Of a stretch of DNA of 45,427 bases, positions 33,636 through 43,104 are shown one piece after another (the stretch's first letter is position 1; the number at the start of each line of letters is the position of its first letter). The stretch comes from Cyanobacteriota bacterium (lineage in GTDB: Bacteria; Cyanobacteriota; Vampirovibrionia; LMEP-6097): NCBI GenBank assembly GCA_027618255.1, contig JAQCFG010000010.1, positions 1 through 45,427 of the forward strand. The letters run 5' to 3'. The position numbers and the translations under genes were made by a program. The notes beneath the pieces were generated by a model. The model saw nothing but the letters and a program-made list of their open reading frames with translations, had not been told where the DNA came from and searched no databases.

Positions 33636-34446
33636 AACCAGCTCGCATTGCTTTAATTAAATCATCGGTGATTGCTTCACCTGTCCATAAGGACAATGAT
33701 TGTACTGCTTGAAGAACCAACATCTCTGAACCATTGATAGTTACTAGTTTGCATTTTTGTGCTTCTTGAATCAGGAGAGTGTCTTGGTAAATTAAATCAT
33801 AAATTATAGTACCTTCTCTTAAGAGTTCTAGTTGCGCAATGTTTATTGGCATACTAGTCGAGAGTCTGCCCTGACCGACTGGAGTTGCGTTAATTATTAT
33901 TGCCGTGTCACTGAGTACAACATCATCAGTGTATAGCTTTAAATTCAATTGTGCTTTTTTGATCTGAGGTAGAGTACCTTCCACTTTGTGTACGTTTCTA
34001 ACATAGACATTAATCTCTGCAAGTCCCATATCATTAAGTGCAATGATGATTGCTCTAGATGCGCCGCCTGCTCCAAGGATGGTGGCTTTTTTACCCTTGA
34101 GCTCATAAGCATCAAGCGATTTGATAAAACCCCAGTAGTCGGTGTTATAGCCTTGTAGCTGACCATCTTGCATAATTAGAGTATTGGTTGCGCCGATTTT
34201 TTCTACTAGTGGATCTCTATAATTTAAATACTTGAGAATTTTTTCTTTGTAGGGAATAGTGACATTGAGCCCATCAAGTTGTGAAGCCAAGACATTTATC
34301 TTTGAGGCAAAATTGGATGGATCAATTTCAAACTTGCTATATTCCCCATCAATGCCTAGATGTTTGAGACCTGCAAGTTGAATTTCTGGTGATTTACTCT
34401 GAGCTAAGCTGCAACCTATAAGACCAAGCTTGAAGAATTTGGACAT
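33613..34446 (-). CDS. aroE: Shikimate dehydrogenase
   Basis: 277 residues. It reduces 3-dehydroshikimate to shikimate with NADPH. The N-terminal substrate motif reads LIGCSLAQSKSPE, with Gln where His is usual before SxSP. The catalytic lysine is in GLNVTIPYKEKIL, with Asp in GYNTDYWGF. The cofactor loop is ATILGAGGASRAI. A TATAAA on the minus strand (34453-34458) ends 6 nt before the ATG. It overlaps the folate cyclo-ligase gene by 23 bp. Confidence 0.94.
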   Translation of the reverse strand: MSKFFKLGLIGCSLAQSKSPEIQLAGLKHLGIDGEYSKFEIDPSNFASKINVLASQLDGLNVTIPYKEKILKYLNYRDPLVEKIGATNTLIMQDGQLQGYNTDYWGFIKSLDAYELKGKKATILGAGGASRAIIIALNDMGLAEINVYVRNVHKVEGTLPQIKKAQLNLKLYTDDVVLSDTAIIINATPVGQGRLSTSMPINIAQLELLREGTIIYDLIYQDTLLIQEAQKCKLVTINGSEMLVLQAVQSLSLWTGEAITDDLIKAMRAGFKQPVVS

Positions 34447-34467
34447 AGTTTATTTATACCCTGAATA

Positions 34468-34575
34468 GACCTGTTTGAAATCAAAGTTTCGATTTACAGG
34501 TCGCTCAAATAAAGGTAGCAACCGCACTGAATGCGCGTGTTGCCTTGGAGATAATTCCGACTTTCAAAACAAGTC
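34468..34575 (-). repeat. Full-length palindromic TA element, type B (108 bp)
   Basis: TA at 34466-34467 and 34576-34577. Its left arm gacctgtttgaaatcaaag / cgatttacaggtc forms a palindrome. The interior ggtagcaaccgcactgaatg and gcgtgttgcc matches 24261-24335 and the inverse of 20211-20318. On the minus strand the stem and T-run would terminate carB, whose stop lies 20 bp away. Confidence 0.88.
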
Positions 34576-34596
34576 TAATTATGAATCGTTTGATAC

Positions 34597-37500
34597 TTAT
34601 TTCAATTCTTTAGATGTCGACTTCAGATAACTCTGCAAGGACTTAACCCTTATTTCAGTACTATTGACAGCAGCTAGAGCTTCAACCGTAGCTTCTGAAC
34701 CTGAGCTGGTAGTAATTACCGGGATGTTTTTAGCTTGAGCTATATTGGTGATGACTTGACTATCTTCATAGGCTTCTTTGCCCCAAGGTACATTAAGAAT
34801 CAGGTTAATCTCGCCATTTTTGAGTAAGTCAGTGATATTTGGTCTACCTTCATTCACTTTGAGTACTTTCTCTATTTCAAGCCCGCTTGCTTGTAAAAAT
34901 TTGGCTGTACCACTAGTTGCAACAATCTGAAAACCCAGATCGATTAAGTCTTTGGCTGTCTTGCTTGCTGAGTCTTTGTCTCTATCGTTATAGCTCATAA
35001 AGATCTTGCCTGATTTTGGTAAATTGAGTGAGGCAGCGATTTGAGCTTTGGCAAATGCCATTGGAAACTTGTTACTGATACCCATGACTTCACCGGTACT
35101 CTTCATCTCTGGTCCAAGGAAAATACTACTACCATCAAACTTGTTAAACGAGAATACTGCTTCTTTTACTGAAACTTGATTCTTCGGAATCTTGGTTAAT
35201 AGTTCTCTTACTTTTAATTCTTCAATTGTTTTTCCAACCATGATTAAAGCAGCTAGTTTTGCCCAAGCTATGCCAGTGGCTTTTGAAATGAACGGTACGC
35301 TACGACTTGCACGAGGATTGACTTCTAGGATATATAGTTCTTCATTCTTGACAGCAAATTGAATATTCATTAAGCCAATTACATTGAGTGACTTAGCTAG
35401 TTTGATAGTTGCAGTTTTAATTTCTTCTAGGATTGTAGCAGAGAGTGTTTGCGGTGGATACATACATGCAGAGTCACCACTATGCACACCAGCGTATTCG
35501 ATATGCTGCATGATGCCAGCCAAGACAGTTTCTTTACCGTCCGAAATTGCGTCTACATCAATCTCAATAGCGTTATCTAAGAATTTATCAATAAGAATTG
35601 GGAACTGATCATCTTCTAGGATTACTCTTGCTAGCCAGTTTTCAACTTCTTTTTCGCTATAAACAATTTCCATTCCTCTACCGCCAAGTACATAACTTGG
35701 TCTCATCACTAGCGGGAAACCTATTGCTTTGGCTTGAGCGATTGCTTCATTAGTGCTATTAGCAATTGCATTGCTTGTTTGTTTGAGTCCAAGCTCTTCA
35801 ATTAATTTACCGAAGCGATCTCTATCTTCAGCAAGGTCTATCATATGCGGGCTGGTACCAATGATAGTCACACCGTGGCTTTCAAGTGCTTTGGAGATAT
35901 TGAGTGGTGTTTGTCCACCAAGCTGTACTATTACACCCTTGAGTTTATTGCCGAGTGATTTTTCTTTGTTCCAAATTGATAGTACATCTTCAACGGTTAT
36001 AGGTTCAAAATATAGTTTGTCACTGGTGTCATAGTCTGTAGACACAGTTTCAGGGTTGTTATTGACCATGATACTTTCATAACCTGCGTCTCTAAGAGCG
36101 TGCGAAGCGTGAACACAACAATAATCAAACTCAATACCTTGCCCAATTCTGTTTGGTCCACCGCCAAGTATGATTACTTTCTCTTTGTCACTTGTGGTAA
36201 TTTCATCTTCTTGGTCATAACAAGAATAGTGATAAGGTGTGTAGGACTCAAACTCTCCAGCGCAAGTATCTATAGTTTTGTAGACTGGTTGGATATTGTA
36301 GCTGTCTCTTAGTTCACGAATATCTCTTTTGCGTACCTTAAAGCTAGATTCTATAATCACTGCTATCTGTTTATCAGAGAAGCCTGTTGACTTTAGATGA
36401 TGTAACTTCTCTTCACTGATAAATGATTTGAGCTTGTCTTGGATTGAATCACCGTGGGCTTTTTGGGCTGCTTGTTCTAGAGCGAGAGTTTCTTCTACAA
36501 TTTGATTTAAGTGGCACAAAAACCATCTATCTATTTGAGTTAGTTGATGAAGTTCTTCAATTGTTACTCCAAGGTAAAGAGCATCAAAGACTTGGTAAAT
36601 CCGTTGTGAGTTTGCTGTTGTGGCATCGCGTTTGGATTTTTCTTTGAGCAGTTCTCTGTCATCAGCTGACAGACTGTGTACTTTCCTGAGTAAGTCCTTA
36701 TTAATAAAACCAATAGGTCCTTTGCTCTCTAGCCCTCTTAGAGCTTTCTGGAAACTCTCCTTAAAGCCTCTACCAATAGCCATCGTCTCGCCTACCGATT
36801 TCATTTGAGTGCCTAAGATATCTTTGCTTTCAGGAAATTTTTCAAAAGCAAATCTTGGAATCTTGGTAACTACGTAGTCTATACTTGGCTCAAAACTAGC
36901 CATGGTTTTTTTTGTAATGTCATTTGGGATTTCATCGAGTGTGTAACCAATTGCAAGTTTGGCTGCGATCTTGGCAATAGGGAAACCAGTTGCTTTTGAA
37001 GCCAAGGCACTTGATCTTGATACTCTTGGATTCATCTCTATGATTAGGATCTCACCATTTTCTGGGTTCAATGCAAATTGAATATTGCTACCACCGGTTT
37101 CAACACCGACGGCTCTAATGATTTTGATAGAAGCGTTACGCAAGGCTTGATATTCTTTGTCACTAATGGTTTGTGTTGGTGCAACAGTAATACTGTCACC
37201 TGTATGTATACCCATTGGATCAAGATTCTCGATTGAACAGATGATAACCACGTTGTCTTTGAGATCACGCATGACCTCAAACTCTATTTCTTTCCAGCCC
37301 ATGATTGATTGTTCAACTAATACTTGATCTACAGGACTTGCTGAAATTCCTTTGACAAGAATTGCATCTAGTTCGTCATAGTTATATGCAATACCACCAC
37401 CGTAACCACCAAGTGTAAAAGCAGGTCTCACTATTACTGGAAAGCCGATTCGTTCCGCTATTTTGTGACCTTCCAAGACAGTATTGGCAATTGCAGAAGT

Positions 37501-37932
37501 TGGTGTCTTTAAACCAATAGTGTCCATTAAGTCCTTAAATTTCTCTCTGTCCTCAGCGACCTCTATTGCAGGCAATTTGGCTCCAATGAGCTCTACGTTG
37601 TATTTGTCGAGAACTCCTCTCTTAGCCAATTCTACGGCTGTATTAAGACTGGTTTGACCACCCATGGTAGGGAGGATTGCATCTGGTCTTTCGTTTTCGA
37701 TTACTTTTTCAACATAGTCAGCTGTAATCGGTTCTATATAAGTTTGATGAGCAAATTCAGGATCGGTCATGATAGTTGCAGGATTACTGTTAACTAAAAC
37801 AACTTCATAACCTTCGTCTTTAAGGGCTTTACATGCTTGAGTACCAGAATAATCAAATTCACAAGCTTGTCCTATAATAATTGGACCCGCACCAATAATA
37901 AGTATTTTGCGGATATCAGTTCTTTTGGGCAC
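34597..37932 (-). CDS. carB: Carbamoyl-phosphate synthase large subunit
   Basis: 1111 residues with GTG start at 37932. It makes carbamoyl phosphate for arginine and pyrimidines. Two ATP-grasp halves are visible: the first has [20 protein letters not shown] and [12 protein letters not shown]; the second has [20 protein letters not shown] and [12 protein letters not shown]. The C-terminal MGS-like allosteric domain (about residues 960-1090) contains [12 protein letters not shown]. The small subunit carA is not in the window. A TAGTAT lies 9 nt before the GTG. A type B element lies just after the stop. Confidence 0.98.
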   Translation of the reverse strand: MPKRTDIRKILIIGAGPIIIGQACEFDYSGTQACKALKDEGYEVVLVNSNPATIMTDPEFAHQTYIEPITADYVEKVIENERPDAILPTMGGQTSLNTAVELAKRGVLDKYNVELIGAKLPAIEVAEDREKFKDLMDTIGLKTPTSAIANTVLEGHKIAERIGFPVIVRPAFTLGGYGGGIAYNYDELDAILVKGISASPVDQVLVEQSIMGWKEIEFEVMRDLKDNVVIICSIENLDPMGIHTGDSITVAPTQTISDKEYQALRNASIKIIRAVGVETGGSNIQFALNPENGEILIIEMNPRVSRSSALASKATGFPIAKIAAKLAIGYTLDEIPNDITKKTMASFEPSIDYVVTKIPRFAFEKFPESKDILGTQMKSVGETMAIGRGFKESFQKALRGLESKGPIGFINKDLLRKVHSLSADDRELLKEKSKRDATTANSQRIYQVFDALYLGVTIEELHQLTQIDRWFLCHLNQIVEETLALEQAAQKAHGDSIQDKLKSFISEEKLHHLKSTGFSDKQIAVIIESSFKVRKRDIRELRDSYNIQPVYKTIDTCAGEFESYTPYHYSCYDQEDEITTSDKEKVIILGGGPNRIGQGIEFDYCCVHASHALRDAGYESIMVNNNPETVSTDYDTSDKLYFEPITVEDVLSIWNKEKSLGNKLKGVIVQLGGQTPLNISKALESHGVTIIGTSPHMIDLAEDRDRFGKLIEELGLKQTSNAIANSTNEAIAQAKAIGFPLVMRPSYVLGGRGMEIVYSEKEVENWLARVILEDDQFPILIDKFLDNAIEIDVDAISDGKETVLAGIMQHIEYAGVHSGDSACMYPPQTLSATILEEIKTATIKLAKSLNVIGLMNIQFAVKNEELYILEVNPRASRSVPFISKATGIAWAKLAALIMVGKTIEELKVRELLTKIPKNQVSVKEAVFSFNKFDGSSIFLGPEMKSTGEVMGISNKFPMAFAKAQIAASLNLPKSGKIFMSYNDRDKDSASKTAKDLIDLGFQIVATSGTAKFLQASGLEIEKVLKVNEGRPNITDLLKNGEINLILNVPWGKEAYEDSQVITNIAQAKNIPVITTSSGSEATVEALAAVNSTEIRVKSLQSYLKSTSKELK

Positions 37933-38072
37933 TAAAACTAAATACTAGCAGATATTGCTATCTATGAGAAGCTTCTAGTGATTTGAATATAATAAAGTTT
38001 TGCCATGAATTTAACTTATTGGGCTGCAAGCAACCAAGTTTTGCAAGTCAAATTTATCATTTTCTTCAAACA

Positions 38073-38143
38073 TGACAGGCAAAACATTGATCGTCATTCC
38101 GTTCAATCCTCCGAGAGCAAGTTCTCGACTTTCACTATATTAG
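38073..38143 (-). repeat. Dispersed repeat D, copy 2 (inverted)
   Basis: Read on the minus strand, tagtgaaagtcgagaacttg and the gaggattgaacggaatgac core match 8833-8904. It abuts the palindromic element starting at 38143, which suggests nested insertion. Confidence 0.8.
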
Positions 38144-38251
38144 AGTTCCTGCAAAAGTCCCCTTTATCTTTACTAACGGAACTAGTGCTTCGCACCGTTC
38201 CGACCTTTTTTATGTCGACATCACTAGCAAAACTTTGTTTTGCAGGATGTC
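38143..38251 (+). repeat. Full-length palindromic TA element, type A (109 bp)
   Basis: Begins after TA (38141-38142) with gagttcctgcaaaagtcc. The central cggaactagtgcttcgcacc stem is followed by T6, then gacatcactagcaaaac and gttttgcaggatgtc. It is nearly identical to 12657-12765. The right flank is AA, perhaps because the second copy starts 5 bp later. Confidence 0.9.
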
Positions 38252-38256
38252 AATTA

Positions 38257-38312
38257 GACTTCCTGCAAAAGTCCCCTTTATCTTTACTAACGGAACTAGT
38301 GCTACGCACCAG
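38257..38312 (+). repeat. Truncated tandem copy of the type A element
   Basis: After TA (38255-38256), gacttcctgcaaaagtcccc through the cggaactagtgctacgcacc half-stem repeats the first copy almost base for base. It then breaks off. The tandem arrangement suggests a second insertion at the edge of the first. Confidence 0.85.
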
Positions 38313-38389
38313 TCAAATAAAGCCAATAACTACTGATAAGCAAATTAAATAAATGCAATCTCCTTTTATTATAGTTACCGATAAGTGTT

Positions 38390-38554
38390 TTATAATTTGA
38401 CAATGTCCGGACTCCGACTAATAAACATAAAGAACAGATCGAAGAGGCTAAGCTCTTTCTTGTATGAACATTCAATCCTTGAACGAAAGCAAAACCATGC
38501 TAAGGTCCAGGTGATTATTGAAACTGCGATGAGAAAATAATTTAAACTATCCAT
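38390..38554 (-). CDS. Small single-helix membrane protein (54 aa)
   Basis: Open from ATG 38554 to TAA at 38392-38390: MDSLNYFLIAVSIITWTLAW, then FCFRSRIECSYKKELS and on. Residues 6-23 form one transmembrane helix with a basic cytoplasmic side after it, and a second hydrophobic patch (LFDLFFMFI) near 37-45. A TAGTAT on the minus strand (38561-38566) ends 6 nt before the ATG, like many genes here. No family recognised. Confidence 0.45.
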   Translation of the reverse strand: MDSLNYFLIAVSIITWTLAWFCFRSRIECSYKKELSLFDLFFMFISRSPDIVKL

Positions 38555-38867
38555 ACTTATATACTAGCATATAGATGTATGGGTAGCAAGTTAAATATAC
38601 TTAATTTTGTATGGTCATTCATTTAGACTAGGTACAGTTCAAACTAATTCTTAGTTATCTTGACTTCGGACCCCCGTTTTAAGCCAGTTTTATTTATTAA
38701 ATCATAAACCTGTCTGATTATTTTAACTTGATAAGGGCAATTTATTAATCTTGGGAGCTTTAATATGTAGTACAATTTCATCGGTGCACATAAAGTGCCA
38801 ATACATGATTACGTGAGTCCAGTGATTGAGCTTTACGTAATTATATTTGACGTGAGGAACAAAGACA
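38555..38867. other. AT-rich intergenic stretch
   Basis: About 310 bp with no supported gene. Small palindromic bits such as ggtgcacataaagtgcc (38785-38801) and tacgt repeats near 38810-38840 are visible but not assignable. Confidence 0.4.
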
Positions 38868-39908
38868 GTGTCGGCTGGAATACTAGATCTCGGTAATATC
38901 AACAAACAGCCTGCAAGGCTGGAAAGTGTTGACATTGCCAACTCCCCACAACCGGCAAAAGCACCAAATGCCAAATTTACTGATGTCTTAATGCAACTAC
39001 TCAGTAATAACCGTAAAAATATCAGCTCTTCCGATAAGCCAATTAAAAGAAATATTCCAGATCTAAGTAATAAATGGCAGCAATGGTTAAAGTTGATCCA
39101 TTGGGCTGATCATTACTCTTGCTTATCTAACATAATAGCCAGTGGTTTGGGAGCATTTTCTATGCTTACTGGATTACCAACAGTTGTCAAGCAAAAAATT
39201 GAAACGGCTGTCAATTTCATTACTACCCTAAGTTATGTGCCTTATGGGCTTAGTGGTATGAATCAAGGAATTGAAAAAAAAAACATATTCCAGTTAATTG
39301 GTTTTGCTGGTGAAGCGATAATGCCTTGGTTTGGCAACTTGAAGGATATCTATTTGATACGTGGTCTAGACGCTGGTATAAATCAAGTATGGGAGTATTG
39401 CGATAGAAACTCCAGCGGGAAATACAAGGATGGCTATTTCCCAAATTACCTGGAAGGTGCTAAGGAAACTATGGCTATTTGCTTGAAGCTATTCAAGGAG
39501 TCGGTTTTAAACCCTATAACTAGTATAAGCCCCGTTAAATATGACACAACAGAAAAGAGATGGAACTTTGATCCTAGTGGACACAATGGTCTGATAAGTA
39601 GTTTATTAGATATCGTTTCTTCTGTTGGTTACTTATCCACTGGTAAAGAAAAACTCTTTGGTCCAATCAGAGACTTAGGTTCAGCTCTTTTTGATTTCGA
39701 ATTAGCTTGTCAGAACAATATCAAGAAACGAAGTGCTGGTATTCTATTTATAATAGAATCCACTTTTGACTTCATTGCACGTTATCTCGACAATAATAAT
39801 ACGAGGCTCTTTGTTAATATGTTATCCCACGCAGTCGGTCGTGTTGCTTTAATGCTCTATAAGAATTCAGATAAAGCAGCCGAAGCGATCACCCAACCTG
39901 ATAAGTAA
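38868..39908 (+). CDS. Hypothetical protein (346 aa), possibly membrane-associated
   Basis: Not recognised. The start is GTG at 38868 with gaggaac about 10 nt upstream. Residues 1-60 are polar and disordered. The rest has several moderately hydrophobic helices (for example SNIIASGLGAFSMLTGLPTV near 86, IFQLIGFAGEAIMPWFG near 138, LISSLLDIVSSVGYLS near 238), which may pack as a helical membrane-associated domain. No catalytic motif. It stands alone between a repeat-rich region and a convergent gene. Confidence 0.7.
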   Translation: MSAGILDLGNINKQPARLESVDIANSPQPAKAPNAKFTDVLMQLLSNNRKNISSSDKPIKRNIPDLSNKWQQWLKLIHWADHYSCLSNIIASGLGAFSMLTGLPTVVKQKIETAVNFITTLSYVPYGLSGMNQGIEKKNIFQLIGFAGEAIMPWFGNLKDIYLIRGLDAGINQVWEYCDRNSSGKYKDGYFPNYLEGAKETMAICLKLFKESVLNPITSISPVKYDTTEKRWNFDPSGHNGLISSLLDIVSSVGYLSTGKEKLFGPIRDLGSALFDFELACQNNIKKRSAGILFIIESTFDFIARYLDNNNTRLFVNMLSHAVGRVALMLYKNSDKAAEAITQPDK

Positions 39909-39957
39909 ATTAATGACCATGAAACAACATGTACTTATTTAATTCGCTTATCAGAAG

Positions 39958-40428
39958 CTAATCAGCATTATAACGCTTTAGACTCAATGGACTCATTGAT
40001 GACTCCTTGCCAATCTTGATATTGACATTGGAATAATTTCTAATGCGATTATCTCCTGATTGTCTAATCTTTTTCTTGTGATTTATAAACAGATTCTTCT
40101 CAAGCTCATTTCTAGCTTTACCGGTCATACAACTTAAGTCAAGTTCTTCAAGTTCTTCTAATTCAAATATTTCATCTTCCATTCCTGTTTCCTTTTCTAA
40201 ATCATCCAAAAGACCAATTAATTTACTTACAATTGTTGTGCATTCTGATGTTCCATCTTGTGTATTATTCATATTTAAATATTCACCAAGACTTATATCC
40301 TTATTTGAATTGCGCACCAGATCACTCACAAATCTCTCAGAGAGCTCTGATTTAAGCTCCGGCAAATTATTATTCTGTCGTTTCTTTAATTCTTGATATA
40401 TATCATCAAGACTTGAATCTTCTTGCAT
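39958..40428 (-). CDS. Hypothetical acidic protein (156 aa)
   Basis: Not recognised. The N-terminus is helical (EDSSLDDIYQELKKRQ). The middle is acidic (DLEKETGMEDEIFELEELEE), and the tail is basic (KKKIRQSGDNRIRNYS). There is no signal peptide. TATATT on the minus strand (40435-40440) ends 6 nt before the ATG. It lies downstream of trpF with 52 bp between, so it may be a separate transcript. Confidence 0.6.
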   Translation of the reverse strand: MQEDSSLDDIYQELKKRQNNNLPELKSELSERFVSDLVRNSNKDISLGEYLNMNNTQDGTSECTTIVSKLIGLLDDLEKETGMEDEIFELEELEELDLSCMTGKARNELEKNLFINHKKKIRQSGDNRIRNYSNVNIKIGKESSMSPLSLKRYNAD

Positions 40429-40480
40429 ATAACTAATATACGTAATTTTGTGATATTTTCACTACTCCAAATCGATGAAT

Positions 40481-41146
40481 TTACGATTCTAGTCTAGATA
40501 GACTAGTCAGTTCGAACAATGCTTTCATTTTATTGAAAGATTTGATTCCTGGTGATGATTCTAATCCGCTTGAAATATCGATCATATAGGGGTTACAGCT
40601 AGTTAAAGCTTCACCAATATTGTCCAAATTGAGACCACCAGCAAGTGCTAATTTCACATCACTTCTCTTTTGAGCTTTAATATAAATATTCCAATCAAAA
40701 GTCTCACCACTACCACCTAAGACTTCAGGATTATTGGTTTTAGTATCAAGAATTATTACTTCAACACTTGTTTGATAAGTATCAATCGTTTCAATATCTT
40801 CTTCAATTTCAACATGCAACGGTTTAAGAATTCTATAATTCATTAGTTTCAATCTATCTAACTCACTATTGGAGAATGATCCATAAGGCTGCACAATTTT
40901 GATACCGATACTTTTACAAAGATTCATTATTCCATCGATAGTATCAAGATCAGTAAGAATCACTGCCTTGAGACGTTCTTCATCCGTTAACTCAATAAAA
41001 ATATCTTCTATTTGTTGACTAGTAATAAATCGTGGTGAATTTTTTATATTAATAAAACCAATATAGTCAGCACCAAGTTGAAGAGCATTCTTGGCATCAA
41101 TCAAGTTAGTAATTCCGCATATTTTAATTTTGGGTTTCAACAACAA
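40481..41146 (-). CDS. trpF: Phosphoribosylanthranilate isomerase
   Basis: 221 residues, a TIM-barrel step of tryptophan synthesis. The catalytic Cys is in IKICGITNLIDAKNALQLGA (C10). The paired Asp is in VEVIILDTK, and the phosphate-binding end is LALAGGLNLDNI and DISSGLESSPGIKS. The start TTG at 41146 overlaps rimM by 10 bp. It is alone, with no other trp genes nearby, and sits behind rimM. This is typical of scattered trp genes. Confidence 0.92.
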   Translation of the reverse strand: MLLKPKIKICGITNLIDAKNALQLGADYIGFINIKNSPRFITSQQIEDIFIELTDEERLKAVILTDLDTIDGIMNLCKSIGIKIVQPYGSFSNSELDRLKLMNYRILKPLHVEIEEDIETIDTYQTSVEVIILDTKTNNPEVLGGSGETFDWNIYIKAQKRSDVKLALAGGLNLDNIGEALTSCNPYMIDISSGLESSPGIKSFNKMKALFELTSLSRLES

Positions 41147-41634
41147 AGCTCCAGCAAATCCTTATCTAGATTGATTTTAATGTGATCACCAGCGATCACT
41201 TCCAGTATATATTCATCCACAAAAGGCAATATCAACTCACTCTTGGCTGCGTATTCTTCATTTAATTTAATAAATATATGATCCTGTGCCTCTGAAGAAT
41301 AATTACTCACCTTGCCAATTTCTTTGCCAGTTTCATCTTGTACAACTAAATCCATTAGATCCGCAATATAGTAGCCACCAGCTTGCAAATCATCTTCGAT
41401 ATCAGCTTCGATGTGTCCATTGAGCTTTTCTGCGGTAGTTAAATCATTAATCCCTTCTAGTTTGACCATTATTGTATTTTTATGAGGACGTGTTGCAAGC
41501 AACTTATAACTTTGACCTTCAATAAAAATCTCTTCAAGTTCTTTAAATATTGCAAGATTATCTATTAAGGGGAAGATTTTAATCTCTCCCTTTAGCCCAT
41601 GAAACCCTGCAATTTTGCCTATTATTCTTTGCAC
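41137..41634 (-). CDS. rimM: Ribosome maturation factor RimM
   Basis: 165 residues from GTG 41634, four bases after the upstream stop; a longer frame reaching 41706 would overlap that gene and add a non-RimM hydrophobic stretch. RimM helps 30S head maturation. IGKIAGFHGLKGEIKIFPL at the N-terminus is the family signature. The PRC-barrel C-terminal half has YYIADLMDLVVQDETGKEIG and HIFIKLNEE. It overlaps trpF by 10 bp at its end. Confidence 0.93.
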   Translation of the reverse strand: MQRIIGKIAGFHGLKGEIKIFPLIDNLAIFKELEEIFIEGQSYKLLATRPHKNTIMVKLEGINDLTTAEKLNGHIEADIEDDLQAGGYYIADLMDLVVQDETGKEIGKVSNYSSEAQDHIFIKLNEEYAAKSELILPFVDEYILEVIAGDHIKINLDKDLLELCC

Positions 41635-41638
41635 AACT

Positions 41639-42829
41639 CTATAATAACCCAGATTGATAGTCAGATTCAGCATCAAGATCAATATCACTGTCTTGAATGG
41701 TTTCAAGAACCGAGTTACATGCCTTGAGGATAATTGGGTTCAATTTGCCTCTGGCACTGACTTTCAATACTCTTTTCTCACTAACACGAAGGACATTATC
41801 ACCCCATATTTTAATCAAATAATCTATATCATTAAGATCATCACCTATTAAATCATCTAAGTTAGATTCAATAGGAATGGCGATTTCCATTGCCGTAGGG
41901 TCTCCATTGATATTGACAATTAGTTGAGAATTACTCTCTTTATAATAAATTAAAATATGAATCTTGTTAAAGTTGATGGTCTTAATAGATATCGAAGCTA
42001 TCGAATCAAACTGCTCTTCATCTTCACTATTACCATCTTGGCGACTTTGATCTTCTTTGGTTTCTTCTTCATCTTCTTCAAACTCTTCATCAGGCTCCGC
42101 AAATTCAAACTCAAAAGGTATTGGTAAAAACAACTGCAAAAGAGGTACTAAGTAATTACTGTAATCAAGATTGATTTCTCTTATTTGAAAAACAATATTG
42201 TGCAAGATTTTCTTTAACTCAGGTTCATCAGAAAACTCTTCTTGTTTAGATTCAAACAAATCCAGCAATTGATCCCTGTCCATATCGGCGACACTCTCAT
42301 CAATCCCAAATAAAGTAGCCAGACTATCAAAGCTTCTCATATTACCAACTCCAAAGGATTCAAGCATTCCTCTGGCATATTCATTGATGAGCTTCATTCC
42401 ATCTTCTCCGCGCACCAAGGCGTCACCAAGTTTGGTAATGTTGTCTACATGATCTTCATAAGTTGGTTGCAAGCGCTTTGGAATATGTGGCTTTACCTTG
42501 CGCGGGTTGATCGCCCGACCAGCTTGTACTTGCACAGTTGGTTTTGGTGGCTTGGCTTTAGCTTTTTTATTGATAATCTGAATATTTGATTTTTGCTCAA
42601 GCTTGGCAACAAGGATTGGATTTTTGGCTCGCAAGTCAAAATCGTTATTCACTTTACTAGTATCCGCTTGAAGTGATTGTGCTGTTTGTGAATCAGAGTT
42701 TGCTTTATAAAGTGAATTATTGTTAGTTTGTTTCGGTTCAAGCTTTTCTGATTTTTGACTTAAGTCAAAAACATGTGGTTTTGGATCGTTATTTGGCAAA
42801 CCCTGGTTCGGGTTAATGTTTTCAGCCAT
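41639..42829 (-). CDS. Hypothetical acidic protein upstream of rimM
   Basis: 396 residues from ATG 42829; a TTG at 42853 is also possible, but the promoter-like TATACA 8 nt before 42829 favours the later start. Residues 1-110 are polar, disordered and basic. Residues 110-245 are mostly helical. A strongly acidic stretch (EPDEEFEEDEEETKEDQS, about 248-265) is followed by a beta-rich domain. The gene ends 4 bp before rimM, so it belongs to the rimM-trpF operon. Function unknown. Confidence 0.7.
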   Translation of the reverse strand: MAENINPNQGLPNNDPKPHVFDLSQKSEKLEPKQTNNNSLYKANSDSQTAQSLQADTSKVNNDFDLRAKNPILVAKLEQKSNIQIINKKAKAKPPKPTVQVQAGRAINPRKVKPHIPKRLQPTYEDHVDNITKLGDALVRGEDGMKLINEYARGMLESFGVGNMRSFDSLATLFGIDESVADMDRDQLLDLFESKQEEFSDEPELKKILHNIVFQIREINLDYSNYLVPLLQLFLPIPFEFEFAEPDEEFEEDEEETKEDQSRQDGNSEDEEQFDSIASISIKTINFNKIHILIYYKESNSQLIVNINGDPTAMEIAIPIESNLDDLIGDDLNDIDYLIKIWGDNVLRVSEKRVLKVSARGKLNPIILKACNSVLETIQDSDIDLDAESDYQSGLL

Positions 42830-42938
42830 ATTATCAATGTATATTATTAGCAAGGATAAGCCCTTAGCTAATGAACAATTCTAGCGATATTATTCCACAA
42901 TAACCAAGTCTTAACCAAATTATGTTCATTTATTAATA

Positions 42939-43047
42939 GACATCCTGCAAAACATAGTTTTGCAAGTGATGTCGGCACAAAAAAGGTCGGAACGGTGCAA
43001 AGCACTAGTTCCGTTAGTAAAGATAAAGAGGACAGTCGCAGTGTATC
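42939..43047 (-). repeat. Full-length palindromic TA element, type A (109 bp, best-preserved flanks)
   Basis: TA at 42937-42938 and 43048-43049. The left arm gacatcctgcaaaac / gttttgcaagtgatgtc is a hairpin. The central cggaacggtgcaaagcacta gttccg forms another. The right end is the inverted counterpart of gacttcctgc, somewhat decayed. The T-tract orientation is toward the minus-strand gene at 42829. It aligns gap-free with the coding copy at 15065. Confidence 0.92.
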
Positions 43048-43052
43048 TAATG

Positions 43053-43078
43053 TAGACCTGTTTCAAATCAAAACAGAT
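43053..43078 (+). repeat. Fragment of a type B element left end
   Basis: tagacctgtttcaaatcaaa plus acag resembles the left end of the element at 34468. Only about 26 bp can be matched. It lies just upstream of the gene at 43105. Confidence 0.5.
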
Positions 43079-43104
43079 ACAAAATACAGCAAAGAAGATA
43101 AGTC

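Larger units (their letters stand above)
37933..38389. other. Repeat-rich intergenic stretch upstream of carB
   Basis: No gene is supported here. It contains repeat D inverted (38073-38143), a full type A element (38143-38251) and a truncated second copy (38257-38312) placed head to tail. A 115-codon frame across the region is made of repeat sequence and reads the same peptide twice, so it is not a real gene. Confidence 0.7.

Noticed and set aside
38005-38352. 115-codon open frame upstream of carB
   Set aside because: It is built from two copies of the palindromic element and part of repeat D, so the same peptide (LQKSPLSLLTELVLRT) appears twice. It has no other support.
38866-38974. Minus-strand small frame over the start of the 38868 gene
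   Set aside because: It overlaps a longer gene with a ribosome site and has no support of its own.
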